The position numbers were made by a program, and so were the translations under genes. This document shows, piece by piece, positions 24,851-36,844 of a DNA stretch of 64,000 nt (positions within the stretch are counted from its first letter, which is position 1; each line of letters begins with the position of its first letter). The notes under the pieces were generated by a model, which saw nothing but the letters and a program-made list of their open reading frames with translations, was not told where the DNA came from and searched no databases. The DNA comes from Cryptomeria japonica (taxonomy: Eukaryota; Streptophyta; Pinopsida; Cupressales; Cupressaceae): positions 21,122,047-21,186,046 of the forward strand of contig NC_081405.1 in the NCBI RefSeq assembly GCF_030272615.1, read 5' to 3'.

Positions 24851-26470
24851 CAGAGAGTTTTAGAAAAACTTTCTATAACCGGAAATCAAAATCTAGGCTT
24901 GTAGAAGCCCACCAAAACTTCATTTTTCATTTTTACTAACTGTTTGTTTTTCTTGTGCAGGTTTTTAAATTAGATTAGGAAGTAAATTTATCTTTTTACT
25001 AACTTTTCAAAGTTGGCTTAAAATGAATTCAATTTCTATTTTAGCTTAAATAAACTTCACATTTCCTTTTTGGGTATAAAATGAATCACATATTTTGTTT
25101 GGGCTTATAAAAAGATCCTCATTTGTCAAGTTAAAAAAGACCACAAATTCAAACCCAACAAAATTTCTTTTTGCAAGTTAGGGATCATTGTATTTTGGGC
25201 TTAAAACAAGACAACACAAAGTTTTATTTCTTGCATTAAAAATCACAATCAACACTTCATTTGGGCAAGTTTAAAAAGAACAAACCATTTGTCCCTTCAA
25301 GTTTCAAATAGATTTACTTCAAGAAAAACATGTTTCAAATTCAGTTGACCAGGATTTCAAGTTCCTAGATTACATAACATTTTGCTTTGAAGTTAAAAAG
25401 AACACCATTTTTGCTGAAGCAACATCTCCAAATAGTTAGATCACATTGCTATAAACTTGGTTAAAAAGAACAAGTGTTTTTGGTGATTGGCACACTTGTG
25501 CAAAGTTTGTCGAGTGGTCCTACTTATAACACACACTATCTTCTCCCCTAGCTTTCGTGGTCCTAGGTGCAAGAGAAAAAAGTTAGTAACACTCAAAATT
25601 TTATCTTTTTAAGAGAGGCTTGCCAAGAGACACATCACTCTTGGGAATGACCTCGTGCGGTAAATCCTTCGAGCCACTATAGAAATCAGGTGTGAGAGAA
25701 AGTTGTAGCCTTGGGTATAGCTGTTCCTAAAGTGTAACTTGCCGAAAGGACATATGGGACCCACCACAAGTTACAAGGCTCTTAAGTGAGTCACTGCAGA
25801 ATGAACTTATGTCCAAAAACATTGAACATTACGAGACACCTTTTTATATAGAAACCCACCCATTCTATTGATTGAGGATATTTGTGAGAAGTTCAGTGCA
25901 AGAGCATAGATGGTTTTGCTCCCAAGATACTCACCATACATATTTCCTTGAGTAGAAACATGGATTTTTGAAAGGCTACTTATAGCTTGATAAAAGTGGT
26001 GACTCCCCCATCATAGGGATCATCTATATGTTTTGCTCACGCAAGACTTAGTATATCACATCATTACATGCTACGGTGGGATTCATAAGGTATGTAGTAC
26101 CTAAGTTGAAGAAATATCAAGATGTGGACTGAAATTATCGCAACTGGCCATTTGACCTTAGGGATAAAGTGTGTTTGAAGTGTCTTCATTTTGTGTCAGA
26201 CTAGTGATAAATTGAGCCGACTTTAGGCTTTTGGAAAAACATACAAAAACATTTGAAAAGGGGTCAGAAAGTTCAAAGATTGGGTTGATTTAGACCCACA
26301 CCCATTTGTGCCTTTTGAGGAAAAAATTATTGTGCTTGTGTGCTTGCTCTATTTTCTTGTCAAAGAAATTCAAAAAACCAATTCAAAACAAGTATTCATC
26401 CAACACAAAATTTTCATCCAACATTTAACCAAAAACATCAAAACAAAGTGCAAACAAGATATCAAATTAT
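24851..26470 (+). other. TE-C untranslated leader
   Basis: AT-rich, with repeated AAAAAGAACA-type words and no domain-bearing frame. It is unusually long for a gypsy leader. Confidence 0.5.
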
Positions 26471-26956
26471 ATGACCATCCTTCAAATCTTGAGAAAGAAG
26501 AATCTTCATCAACATATTAATTTGAAGAAAATACCATTGAGTTCAAAGGCTTTCATTAAAAGAAGGAAATTTTTCTATTTCAATAGACAAATTTTTATCT
26601 CACACAGAGCCTTCTTGCATCATATGCGTCTATATCTTCAAGGAAAATCCAACGAGTTCGATAAAGAGCCTTTAAACAACAAAGCTTGTACTCAGTATAG
26701 AGCTTTGAGTTATCATAAAAACAAAGGAGGCAAAATCAACCCCACTTTCTTTCCAAACATCTACATTACGTATAACATGACTCGGGAAGAACCACCAACC
26801 CCTGAGCAAGAAGAGGAAGAATTTGTCCCATTTATGACACAATTTTTTTTATTGAAGTTTCCATTCTATCCACTCTCACATTCATACATCATCAATCCAT
26901 TCAACTCTCGAAACATAAAAAGGTCTTGTCCTAAGTTCTTTTTAGATATTGCTTAA
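26471..26956 (+). CDS. hypothetical leader ORF upstream of gag (161 codons)
   Basis: An uninterrupted frame lies in the 2.8-kb leader of TE-C. The N-terminal two thirds are basic and hydrophobic. Near residue 115 there is an acidic stretch, EEPPTPEQEEEEFVPF. No known domain is recognised. Some Tat-group elements (Ogre) carry an extra ORF between the 5' LTR and gag, and this could be a remnant of such a gene. Everything else in TE-C is full of stops, so an intact frame of this size is mildly notable but could be chance. Confidence 0.25.
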   Translation: MTILQILRKKNLHQHINLKKIPLSSKAFIKRRKFFYFNRQIFISHRAFLHHMRLYLQGKSNEFDKEPLNNKACTQYRALSYHKNKGGKINPTFFPNIYITYNMTREEPPTPEQEEEEFVPFMTQFFLLKFPFYPLSHSYIINPFNSRNIKRSCPKFFLDIA

Positions 26957-27278
26957 ATCAAAACAACACATCACTTTTTAGAGTGTTTCTATATCTAGGA
27001 TAAATCACCCTAAGAAACATCTCTACACAGATTAAAAATAGTCTATGAGTGCATCCTCTCATTACTAGGTAGCTTGGTTTGTAACACATCTCAGACCTTG
27101 CTATACCTTATCACATCAACATTGTTGACAACACAAAGAGCAATTCATAAAAGGACTTTGGTAACATCAAATGTCCAGTGTTAGAGATCCATCTTCTAAA
27201 CACTCCACAAAACAATTATCTCTCATTCCATCACCAATAATCACTTTCACCAAACTTCAAAAACAACTTTCAAACAAA

Positions 27279-28718
27279 ATGGCTCACACCAGATCGAGAA
27301 CTAGACAACTAGACATTGAAGAGGAGGAAGAAAACCTCAATGATTACCATGAGGCCATTGGAGGAGGTAGAAATGATGAAGATCCTAGTACTCCCACTCC
27401 TGAAGCAATAGAAAGAGCACAACACAACTCCAAGTTCAATTGAATTTTTGATTAAATCCTCAAAAACAATGTAGATGCTCACTTTTTGAGACTTGCTCAA
27501 GAGGGAGCTAAACTACCCTTTGATTTTGATACCACACAAATATGGAAAGCATCAGAAAACCATAGCCATAATGAGGGTGGAAGAGGTCGAGATCACTTCA
27601 GATATGACCTTAATCAAGGAAATCCCCCACCTCCTCCTCCTAATGAAATAGACATGTTGAGGCAACAAGTCAAGAATCTCGCCCAACAACTCTACAGTGG
27701 TGTAAAGACTACCCAGTTTTTACTCAATGATATTTGTCCCTATGCCTTTGATAGGAAACTGCATATGCCACCTTTTCCACGAGGGTTTGAAACACCTAAA
27801 TTTGAAAAGTATCGAGGAAAACAAGATCCTAGAGATCATGTCAGGGAATTTCACTCAGCTTGCCTAGAAGTGGCATATGAAGACACATATCTAATGCACC
27901 TCTTTCCTCAGATTTTGGGGGGAACAACCATGCAATGGTTTTCCCTATTACCAGGCGGAATTGGGACATTCGAAGAACTAGTCCAAAAGTTCATCGCACA
28001 TTATTCATACAACATAGAACGTGATGTTACCATGGCATATCTACGCAATACCAAGCAAAAGATAGGGGAGCTATTTTCAGCTTTCCTGCAATGGTGGAGG
28101 CAATTGTCTAGTAGACATTCTCTTCATCTACTTGAACGAGAGCTAGTGGAAATATTTATTTCCAACTTGAATGATGAAATGGAATTCCACCTAGACATGG
28201 AGGGCACAAAGTCCTTTGATGACATGATCACCCAGGGATTAAAATGTGAACGAGCCCTTATAAAAAAGGGACTTATCAAGATATACAACAAACCAAAAGA
28301 TGGCCCTCTCTCACATTTAAATAGTGATAAACCCAACTTCTGAAATAAAAACAAAAACATCGTCAATGACAGGGTCGTAGATGCAAGGACCATAAAGAGT
28401 GCACAACCTATGGTTATATTTGTGGGGCAAAACCCCCCTCCTAAAAACAACATCATTGCTCCTCCACAAAATCAAGGTCGCAATACACTGCAAGAGGAAC
28501 CAAGACAACGACAACAAAATTATAAACCAAAATGTACATACACACCCTTAGGGGAACCCATCGAAATAGTGTTGTGTCAATTGGTCTCTTCAAATTTGGT
28601 AACCTTACCCAAGACATCTAACTATGAACCTCAGGTCAAACCTCCATGGTGGAGAGACAATGAAATTATGAATTCCACCAAGGGAAAGGGCATAAAACAA
28701 GTAACTACCATAGACTGA
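27279..28718 (+). pseudogene. TE-C gag
   Basis: Gag forms the particle. The ATG at 27,279 (MAHTRSRTRQL) is the likely start; the frame is open from 27,171. After an acidic N-terminus and a Pro run comes the retrotransposon gag domain: HMPPFPRGFETPKFEKYRGK, DPRDHVREFHS, MQWFSLLPGG, FEELVQKFIAHY and LFSAFLQWWRQL. The C-terminal part is basic with PPWWRDN. In-frame stops lie near 27,440, 27,450 and 28,341. Gag ends in TGA at 28,718 by a small indel. The final helix (LKDLVQDLIDRGEIEIKG) continues in the next frame. I do not see a zinc knuckle. Confidence 0.8.
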
Positions 28719-30140
28719 AAGATCTTGTCCAGGATCTTATTGACCGAGGAGAAATTGAAATCAAAGGACACGACCCAAAAACCTCAAATAATGATCATCT
28801 CATGTTCAAGAATCCGCTTCCATCACAAGATCAAAGGGGTCCTTCCACCTTAGGGAGCAACACAGATACAACTAATTATATGCGACCTGCCTATAGTTAT
28901 ACTATGAATCACCTATATAATGTTGATGAACAAATTTCAACCATCACCATCAAAGATCCGAACCCTACCTGCAATGTTGTTACTTGTCGTAGCAAGATCA
29001 CCATTAAAGAAGCTCCACAAAGCTCACCATCCATCCCAAAGCAGTACAATCTTGTAGAGCAGTTAGATAAGACGCCCAAACTTATATCCATCTTAGAGAT
29101 TTTATGCCTATCCCCATCTCACAAAACAATCTTGGGTCAAGCTCTCCAAGAAGTGTTAGTCCTCGCCAACCTTAATACAAATCAATTTCAAGCCATGGTT
29201 GGCAGTCTCAGGTCATCACCATGTCTCACTTTCTCTGAAAGTGACAATGCTTCATTCCAACAACTGCATAACATATCCCTTCATATTGAAGGATTCATCA
29301 ACCAACATAGAATCAAGTGAGTGTTGATTGACAATGGAGTAGTCCTGAATATATTTATATTACAGTTGGTCACAACATTGGGATATGTAGTTGAATCAGT
29401 GGACCCCCACAAAAAGATAAGCATAAAAGCCTATGATGATGCAGAGCATTCTTCAAAAGGAGTAGTTGTGTTACCAATCCGAGTGGGCCTAGTGGTGAAT
29501 CACACCATCTGTCAAGTTTTGGACCTTCCTCTGCCATATAATTTGTTGTTAGGAAGACCTTGGATACACGCCATGCAAGCCGTTCCATCCACCTATCATC
29601 AGTGTATCAAGTTTCCCCATAATGGTGTAGAAATCACAATCCTTGGCGATGCAAATCCATTTGCATATTGTAACAACACTAACCATTAGCCAGAGATTAT
29701 CGTTCCTAACAACAGAGAAGCTATCCTGTCCACATCATATGTTAGTCCAACCTGTCTCTCCAGCTCAAACACCCCTATACCAAAGCAAGAGAAGCTGAAA
29801 ATGAATATAGCAGAGGAAGGTCCTGGGGAATATAATCTAAGCCAACTCTTTTGTGCTGGGCAATTACCCACTTCCCCTAGAACTCATGGAAAGCCTCAAA
29901 AGTTACTTCAAATGCCATCGGTTAAATAGGCATGCACGTTGGCACCTTTTGTCCTTGGTAAAATTCAGGAAGAAGAAACTAGAGATGAGGACTTAGCAGA
30001 ATGGATCTATAAAGACCTTATCATCACAAAAATCCCACAGGCTAAGCTTCCTAGGGATAAATATGGCAAAGGCCTTACAATTATGCAAAGAATGGGCTGT
30101 GATGGTCAGAGTGCTTTGGGACCTTGCAAGCAAGGATGAC
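28719..30140 (+). pseudogene. TE-C retropepsin and G-patch
   Basis: The frame after the gag shift reads YNLVEQLDKTPKLISILEIL, then the protease active-site segment VLIDNGVVLNIF, with a stop directly before it at 29,318. The second motif is NLLLGRPWIHAMQAVPSTYH (29,530-29,600). The G-patch at 30,055-30,140 reads YGKGLTIMQRMGCDGQSALG. The active site has DNGV where TE-B has DGGA and TE-A has DNGS. Further stops lie at 29,689, 29,927 and 30,139. Confidence 0.75.
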
Positions 30141-31330
30141 ATGAACCGTTGTAGCTTGAGTTGAAACCCAAAGATAACACTGGATTAGGCTTTCAAAACA
30201 CTTAAACCCACTGCACCCACAAGACTGATAATCAAATCCGTAGCATCCCTCACACCCATTGCACCAACAAAACTGATAATCCCATTAGTAGCAGTAGTAC
30301 CCACTACATCAACAAAACCCATCACTCCATCAACAACATCACTGACAATTCCAACAGAAACAACGACAACATCAACAACACCGATAGTCACAATAGCAAC
30401 ATCCCCATCACCAATAATCCTACCAGCAACACCATCAATCCCACCCCTAAAAGTGCATAAATGCGTAACCAATGCACTATTCAATACAAAGGACATCCCA
30501 ACATGGTACAGTAATCGGATGTTAGAAAGTGATTCAGAGACCGACTCCCATGAGTGGGAATTTGATTCAGTAAATCTAAATACTTCAAATGAGGAAGACA
30601 CATCACCTCCCCCACCTCGTAAGGATATCCTAGTATACGATGAGGCATGGATTAAAACCTTTTGGGCTCGTGAGCCAGAAGCCCCTTCCATAGGTCCTAT
30701 GTCAAATCTGACACCAGAATCTAACAAGGAGAGTACCATCGATGAAATTCACTTGTCTATCTTAACCCTCACTGACACCTCCTCTGAACTTAACTTAATT
30801 GATGAATTCATGCCCATTATCCACCCCAAACTCATCGATTGGAACCAACCTAATACCCCATGCCTTAAAAAATTCCAAAATGATGAGGTGATCATTGAAT
30901 TTTTGGAACTACGGGATAACATACCAAGCGGAGATTACAAAGTTGGATTCGCCATAGAACTTAATAGCGCAACATACTTTTGAGCAGATGTCAAACCTTT
31001 CAGCTACAAAAATATTAGAATAAAACATGGATCTTCCAGTGAAAACCACACTGTGGCACTGTTTGATCCCAAAAAGGTAAAAAGAAAGAGCGTATCCAAT
31101 GGTGAAAACCTCTCTGAGGTGCCTACAGATGAAAGGTTTGACATCCTCCCCTCTAGTACAAATCAGGAACGATCCACGATCCTCATCGAGGAAAAAAAAA
31201 TTCAATGTGGGGACCCCTGAGACTCCTCACCAAATACATCTGGCATCTTTTTTAACTCCAAAGGAACAACCCAAGTTTGTAGAATTCTTCTAGAAGCATC
31301 AAATCAATTTTGCATGGTCATATGCAGACA
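30141..31330 (+). pseudogene. TE-C linker between G-patch and RT, with Thr/Pro-rich expansion
   Basis: 30,190-30,450 is a degenerate ACC/AAC-rich tract that would encode a Thr/Pro/Ile-rich linker; TE-B has nothing comparable. Then comes an acidic segment (ESDSETDSHEWEFDS) and a conserved block, KLIDWNQ to FQNDEVIIEFLELRDNIPSG, matching the linker of TE-B. The frame shifts at least twice before RT (near 30,983 and 31,293). Confidence 0.6.
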
Positions 31331-33077
31331 TGCCTGGTCTCAATCCTAATTTGGTCATGCATCTCCTCACTGTGGCTGAAGGAGCTAAGCCTGTCAAACA
31401 GAAGCTTCGCAAGATGCACCCATAGATTGCTGTACTAGTCAAAGCAGAACTTAAGAAACTCTTGGATGTTGGTTTTATTAGACCAATTGATTATGCAGAG
31501 TGGATCTCCAATATAGTACCTGCTGACAAACCAAATGGGGGCATGTGTATTTGTACAGATTTAGAGATCTAAACAAGGCATGTCCTAAGGATGAGTTCCC
31601 CCTACCAAACATTGGCATGATTGTGGACCTAACAACAGGACATGCTGTACTTTCTCTTATGGATGGCTTTTCAGGGTACAACCAGATAAAGATCGCACCA
31701 GAAGATCAACATAAAACTACCTTCACATGTCCATGGGGAACATACTATTGGAACGTGATGCCTTTTGGTCTAAAGAATGCGGGGGTGACCTATCAAAGAG
31801 CTATGACCACCATCTTTCAAGATATGATGCATACCATAATGGAGGATTATGTCGATGATTTACTAGCTAAATCATTAACAAGAGAAGGTCATCTAGAAAT
31901 ATTAGATAAAATCTTTGATAGACTAGAACAATATCATGTTCGACTCAACCCAAAGAAGTGTGTCTTTGGAGTGACCTTAGGGAAGCTTCTAGGATACATT
32001 GTCTCAAGCAAAGGTATTGAGGTCGATCTGGAAAAATTCAAAGCAATCATGGACATGCCACCTCCGTGGAACATCAGTCAGTTAAGGATAGTACAAGGGC
32101 GACTAAAATCAATTCGAAGATTCATTACACAACTGTTAGATAAGTGTCATCCCTTTACACACCTATTACACAAAAACATCCACTTTCAATGGGATGCCAA
32201 ATGCCAGCAAGCATTCCAGATGCTTAACGACTATCTCATGAATACACCATTGCTGATCCAACCAGATCTAAGTAGACCTCTATTGCTCTATATTTCAGCT
32301 ACCAATATGACATTAGGAGTACTATTGGCACAACACAATGTAGAAGGGAAAGAGTGTGCTGTATACTATATCTCTTGCACAATGGTCGGATATGAACTCA
32401 ATTACACACCTATTGAGTGAGCTTGCCTAGCAGTAATATTGGCAACCACTAAACTGAGGCACTACCTGTTGACACATAAAGTACAACTCATTACAAAAAT
32501 TGATCCACTAAAGTACGTACTCAACAAAGCAGCATTGACAGGCTGCTTGGACAAATGGGTGATTATTCTGAGTGAATTTGACATTGAGTACGTGGACCAT
32601 AAGGCTATCAAGGGCCAAGTTATTGCAGATTAGTTGGCCGATGCACCCCTCACAGGTGATCATCCTCTTGTTTCTAATTTTATAGATGAAGAGATCTTCA
32701 TGATCACAACAACACAACCATGGAAGCTCTACTTTGATAGCTCCTATACTAGACATGGCTCAGGGGCAGGCATTCTTTTCATTACACCTCAAGGTGACAG
32801 TATCTCAAAGTCTTATAGGCTAACTTTTTCATGTACAAACAACATAGAAGAATATGAGGCCTTGATCACAGGACTCAGAGTAGCCATGCAATGGAAACTG
32901 AAAGAGCTACAAGTATATGGTGACTCCCAACTAGTCATCTGACAAGTCACAGATGAATATCAGACCAAGGATGATAAGCTCATGCAGTACAAACAAATGG
33001 TGGATAGTTTAAAAGCATCATTTATAGCTATCACCTTTGCACAGATACCCAAAGATTAGAATTGAGCTGCTGATGCT
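31331..33077 (+). pseudogene. TE-C reverse transcriptase and two RNase H domains
   Basis: RT motifs are DLNKACPKDEFPLPNIG, LSLMDGFSGYNQI, NVMPFGLKNAGVTYQRA and the catalytic MEDYVDDLLAKS. The first RNase H-like part is LLLYISATNMTLGVLLAQ. The second RNase H has LYFDSSYTRHGSGAGILF (the usual DGS is DSS), NNIEEYEALITGLR, VYGDSQLVI and AADAMATIAS. Stops near 32,418, 32,631, 32,940 and 33,057-33,063 align with Arg or Gln codons in TE-B. A frameshift near 31,556 separates the first RT strand (EWISNIVPADKPNG) from the rest. Confidence 0.85.
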
Positions 33078-34466
33078 ATGGCTACAATTGCATCTCTCCT
33101 AGATCTTCCACATAAGTCAACACGCTACGAGTTCTTGGTAGAACAACTTTGGATTCCCGCTTATGATATCCCTGAATCCAAGATGATATGTCACCTTACC
33201 AGTTCTAAATCCCCGTGGTACGGTGAGTGCTACACCTACCTACATGATCAAACACTTCCTCCTAATCAATCGAATAACCAATGCAAAACCTTCATTTGCC
33301 AAATTGCTCGATACACCATCATTGCCAAAACCCTATACCGACGAAGTCTTGATGGTACTCTCCTTCGATTTCTAGAACAAGATGAGATAACAAAGGCCTT
33401 GGAAGAGGTACATGAAGGAATTTGTGGGACTCACTCAAGCGATCCTTCCTTAGCAAAGAAGATCATGCGTGCTAGATACTATTGGCCCACCATGGAAAAA
33501 GACTCCTACTATTTTGTCGGAAAATGCAAGAAGTGCCAAGTTCACGGAGACTTGATACATGCACCAGCACAGGAATTGCAACCAATCACAACACCATGGC
33601 CCTTTTGTCAATGGGGACTTGACCTTGTGGGTAAAATTCATCCATCTTCATCTAATGGCCACAAATTTATCATTACCGCCACTGAATACTTCACAAAGTG
33701 GATCGAAGCTGTTCCACTTACCCAAGTCACCGACAAGTAGATCATCTCATTCATCCTTAATTACATCATCTTCCAGTATGGTGTACCCATGTCCATCATC
33801 ATAGGTAACGAACTTCCTTTCAAAAATCAGGATGTCCATGAGCTCTATGAGAAGTTTCACATCCAACACCACTTTTCCATTCCCTATTACCCACAAGGAA
33901 ATGGTCAGGCCGAAGCATCGAACAAAAACATATTGAGAATCCTCAGGAAGATAGTCAATGATGTTGGCTGTGATTGGCACATTCAATTAAATCCAACACT
34001 ATGGGCATATCGAACTAGCATTCGAACCCCTACAAGTGCAACTCCCTACTCACTGGTATATGGCACAGAAGCCATCCTTCCTACTAAGGTTGAGATACCA
34101 TCTCTATGGGTTCCTTTGCACAATCTGATAGATGATGAAGCATACCGAGTCTCACGTCTTCAAGACTTGGAACTACTTGATGAAAGGTGACAAGATGCAT
34201 ACAGCCACCTCAAGGCCTATTAGTAGCGAATGAGAATAAGCTATAATCATCAGGTTAGACCTCGTACATTTGAGGTAGGTGAACTTGTTCTCAGGGAGAA
34301 TCCTCATAATAAACCAAATAGAGAACATCAAGGCAAGTTTGAATCAAACTGGCTGGGTCAATATGTTATCACTGCTGTATTTGGGTCCCGGGCATATCAG
34401 TTGGCTACTTCTGAAGGAGAACCCCTAGCAGATCTGATCAACATGCACCTCAAATGGTTTCATACA
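33078..34466 (+). pseudogene. TE-C integrase, second catalytic Asp lost
   Basis: The zinc part is HEGICGTH then GKCKKCQ. The first catalytic Asp is present in WGLDLVGKI. The second catalytic Asp, in the SIITDNG motif of TE-B, is Gly here (MSIIIGNELPF near 33,800). The Glu is kept in YYPQGNGQAEASNK. The C-terminal part is RTFEVGELVLRENP and NWLGQYVITAVF. Stops at 33,738, 34,188 and two adjacent ones near 34,221 correspond to Gln or Arg codons in TE-B. The enzyme is dead on two counts. Confidence 0.85.
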
Positions 34467-36588
34467 TAAGCTGTACAGAGCATCAGGCTCCCATACATAC
34501 CAAAAAAACACCAAAAACATTTAGAGAAAAGTCCTGAAGAAAATACAAAAAAATAAAAATAAAAATCATCAGAAAATAGTAAAGACAAATCATGCATCCA
34601 AACAGTGAACAACCACTCCAGTGGCACCTTGGGTAAGTGCAATGGTGAAAACCTAGAAAACAGGCACCACTCATAAAGGTTATGGCTCCATTGTCTTTCA
34701 GACTTATTGCGATCACATTCATAGCATCCATTCATCCATCATTCAAAGCATGGCTTGTTATTGATCTACAAATAGGGTTAGTATTTCATGCATCCTGCAT
34801 CATGCTTTTCATAGTAATGTCTAAACTGGGGGCAATGCTCTTAACCTATTGATGGAAGTGGATTCTATATTACTTGTGATTCATTGAGTTCTTCATTTCA
34901 AAAACGGTCTCACAAAATACCAAAAATATTCAAAAACACTCACAAAATCCAAAAACATCATAAAACATCAAAAATCAATCCAAAAAAATGGCAACGCATA
35001 AAAACCTTTGTACATACACATCACAAACAGACATCAAGCAACCATTGTGAGCTAATAAAACAATGATCACTTATTAGATCAATCAATCAATCAGCACATG
35101 TAGACACAACTATCTTAACAAGGATGTCTCCTTCCTTACTCAAACAAAGACATGATAACATTTTCTTTGACAAGAAAATTCTATTTAAGCTATCAAGTAG
35201 TTGGTCGGTTTGATAAAGTTATCTATTCATTTATATCAGGTTCCTATGCTACTCCGGGATATCCACAAGTGATTAGAGTAGCCAGGATGGTTCCTATGTA
35301 TTATTTTGTTTTATTGTCTGCAAATTGTTCCAATGAAGTTCTGGGGCATGTACTAATGGCGTCTATGTGGGAAGTTCACTAAGCTATGTGATCATATGCA
35401 AAAATTTAGTCACGGTTCATTATGGTTTACTGACTACAACGTATACTTCGACCATCTGCACATGAACCAGAATGGAGGGTCCATATTCTTTTATCTATGC
35501 TGCTTGCTTACAGGTACAATGCTCCAAACTTGGTTCCTACTGCCTCATCCAAGATTGATACTACCATGCTCAATGATGAAAAATAAAGCACTATGGATCA
35601 TCATTTAATCTCATCTGTTTATATTGCATTCCGTTGCATATCGCTCATCCATTTGATCATTCATTATTCATATTTAGGGTTTGTATGCAAGTATGAACAA
35701 GTTAAATACGAGAGGTTCTTTAATATGCCTTGGTCTTGGATACAATCATGATGGAGTTCTCCGATACATCATCATTACATCATGCAAATTCTCACCTACT
35801 TGCATCCATATATCATGCACGCATGGCATTATCATTCCATTACATTTAGTTGCATGTACATACATCTAGTTCATTATCATTTACTGGCATTTTAGATTCA
35901 TTTAGATATTCAGTTAAGTACATTGATTAGTTCATCCTCTTAAGGCATTCACCATATCAGATGCATTTATTATTATTTACTTGCATTTCATCTAAGTGCA
36001 TTTTATTATAAAAAACATACATTCATTCATATAGTGCATTCATTTTCACAAATTCCTTAGGCATTCCTTATCATGTTAATTGCATTAAAGTGCAGCTATT
36101 CATTATCCTTTTAATTGCATTAAGATGTAGTTATTCATTATCCTTTTAATTGCATTAAGGTGCAGTTATTCATTATCCCTTCGTTGCATTTATTTGCATT
36201 ATCATTTCACTTTCATTTATCCCTTAGTCATATTTTAAGTCATTTAGAATCATAACATAAACATTTGTCTCAACATTTTTTTATACATTTTAAAGTGCAT
36301 TCATTTAGAATCATCACATAAACATTTGCATTTACATTTGTTTATCCATTGTGCATTCATTTTAAAACCATCTATAAACATTTACATACACCATTCGATT
36401 CATTATATTTCATCTTACAAACACAAAATGCATATCATCAACATAAACACAAGTACTATCTATCTCATAGTCATCATTATGCATCCATAGTCATCATGGC
36501 ATCACATAAAGCATTACAACAAATCATCTTACATTTATTAACCTACATTCACATGTTAGCATCATGTGCATAAACATGCATATAGACA
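34467..36588 (+). other. TE-C noncoding tail with minisatellite-like stretches
   Basis: Near 34,620-34,665 it carries the GGTGAAAACCTAG tail motif shared with TE-B and TE-D. At 36,067-36,185 three copies of a ~40-bp unit (core TTAATTGCATTAAGGTGCAG) lie in tandem. A longer unit with TTTAGAATCATCACATAAAC follows at 36,240-36,330. CATTCATTT words are common throughout. No gene is seen. Confidence 0.6.
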
Positions 36589-36844
36589 TCATAAAATCAT
36601 CATCATACACATATAGAAAGCAAAATGTGGCCACACATCCTCCAGTGTAACGGTCATCTCTCCCATCGCCAAATGGAACGTGCAGGTCTCACTGTGCCAC
36701 CGCTCAGCTAATGGCATCACTAGTCCGTGATTCATCCGAATCACAGGCAGGTACATAATGTCATATAAACCAGTTGCTGCGACACAATCGATCTCGACCA
36801 CAGTCAATTGATCTCGCAGCTGCTACGTGGCCGAATACTGCTCC
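36589..36844 (-). pseudogene. TE-C antisense PMD gene, truncated N-terminal part
   Basis: The minus strand reads RDQLTVVEIDCVAATG, then VMPLAERWHSETCTFHLAMG and EMTVTLEDVW. This is the same PMD signature as in TE-B and TE-D. Homology ends at LEDVW and the rest of the domain is missing. TE-E splits the first codons: an ATG lies on the far side (56,510-56,508), and both sides are in one phase once TE-E and one duplication copy are removed. Two stops in the first dozen codons fit Gln codons changed by C-to-T. The gene runs opposite to TE-C. Confidence 0.7.
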
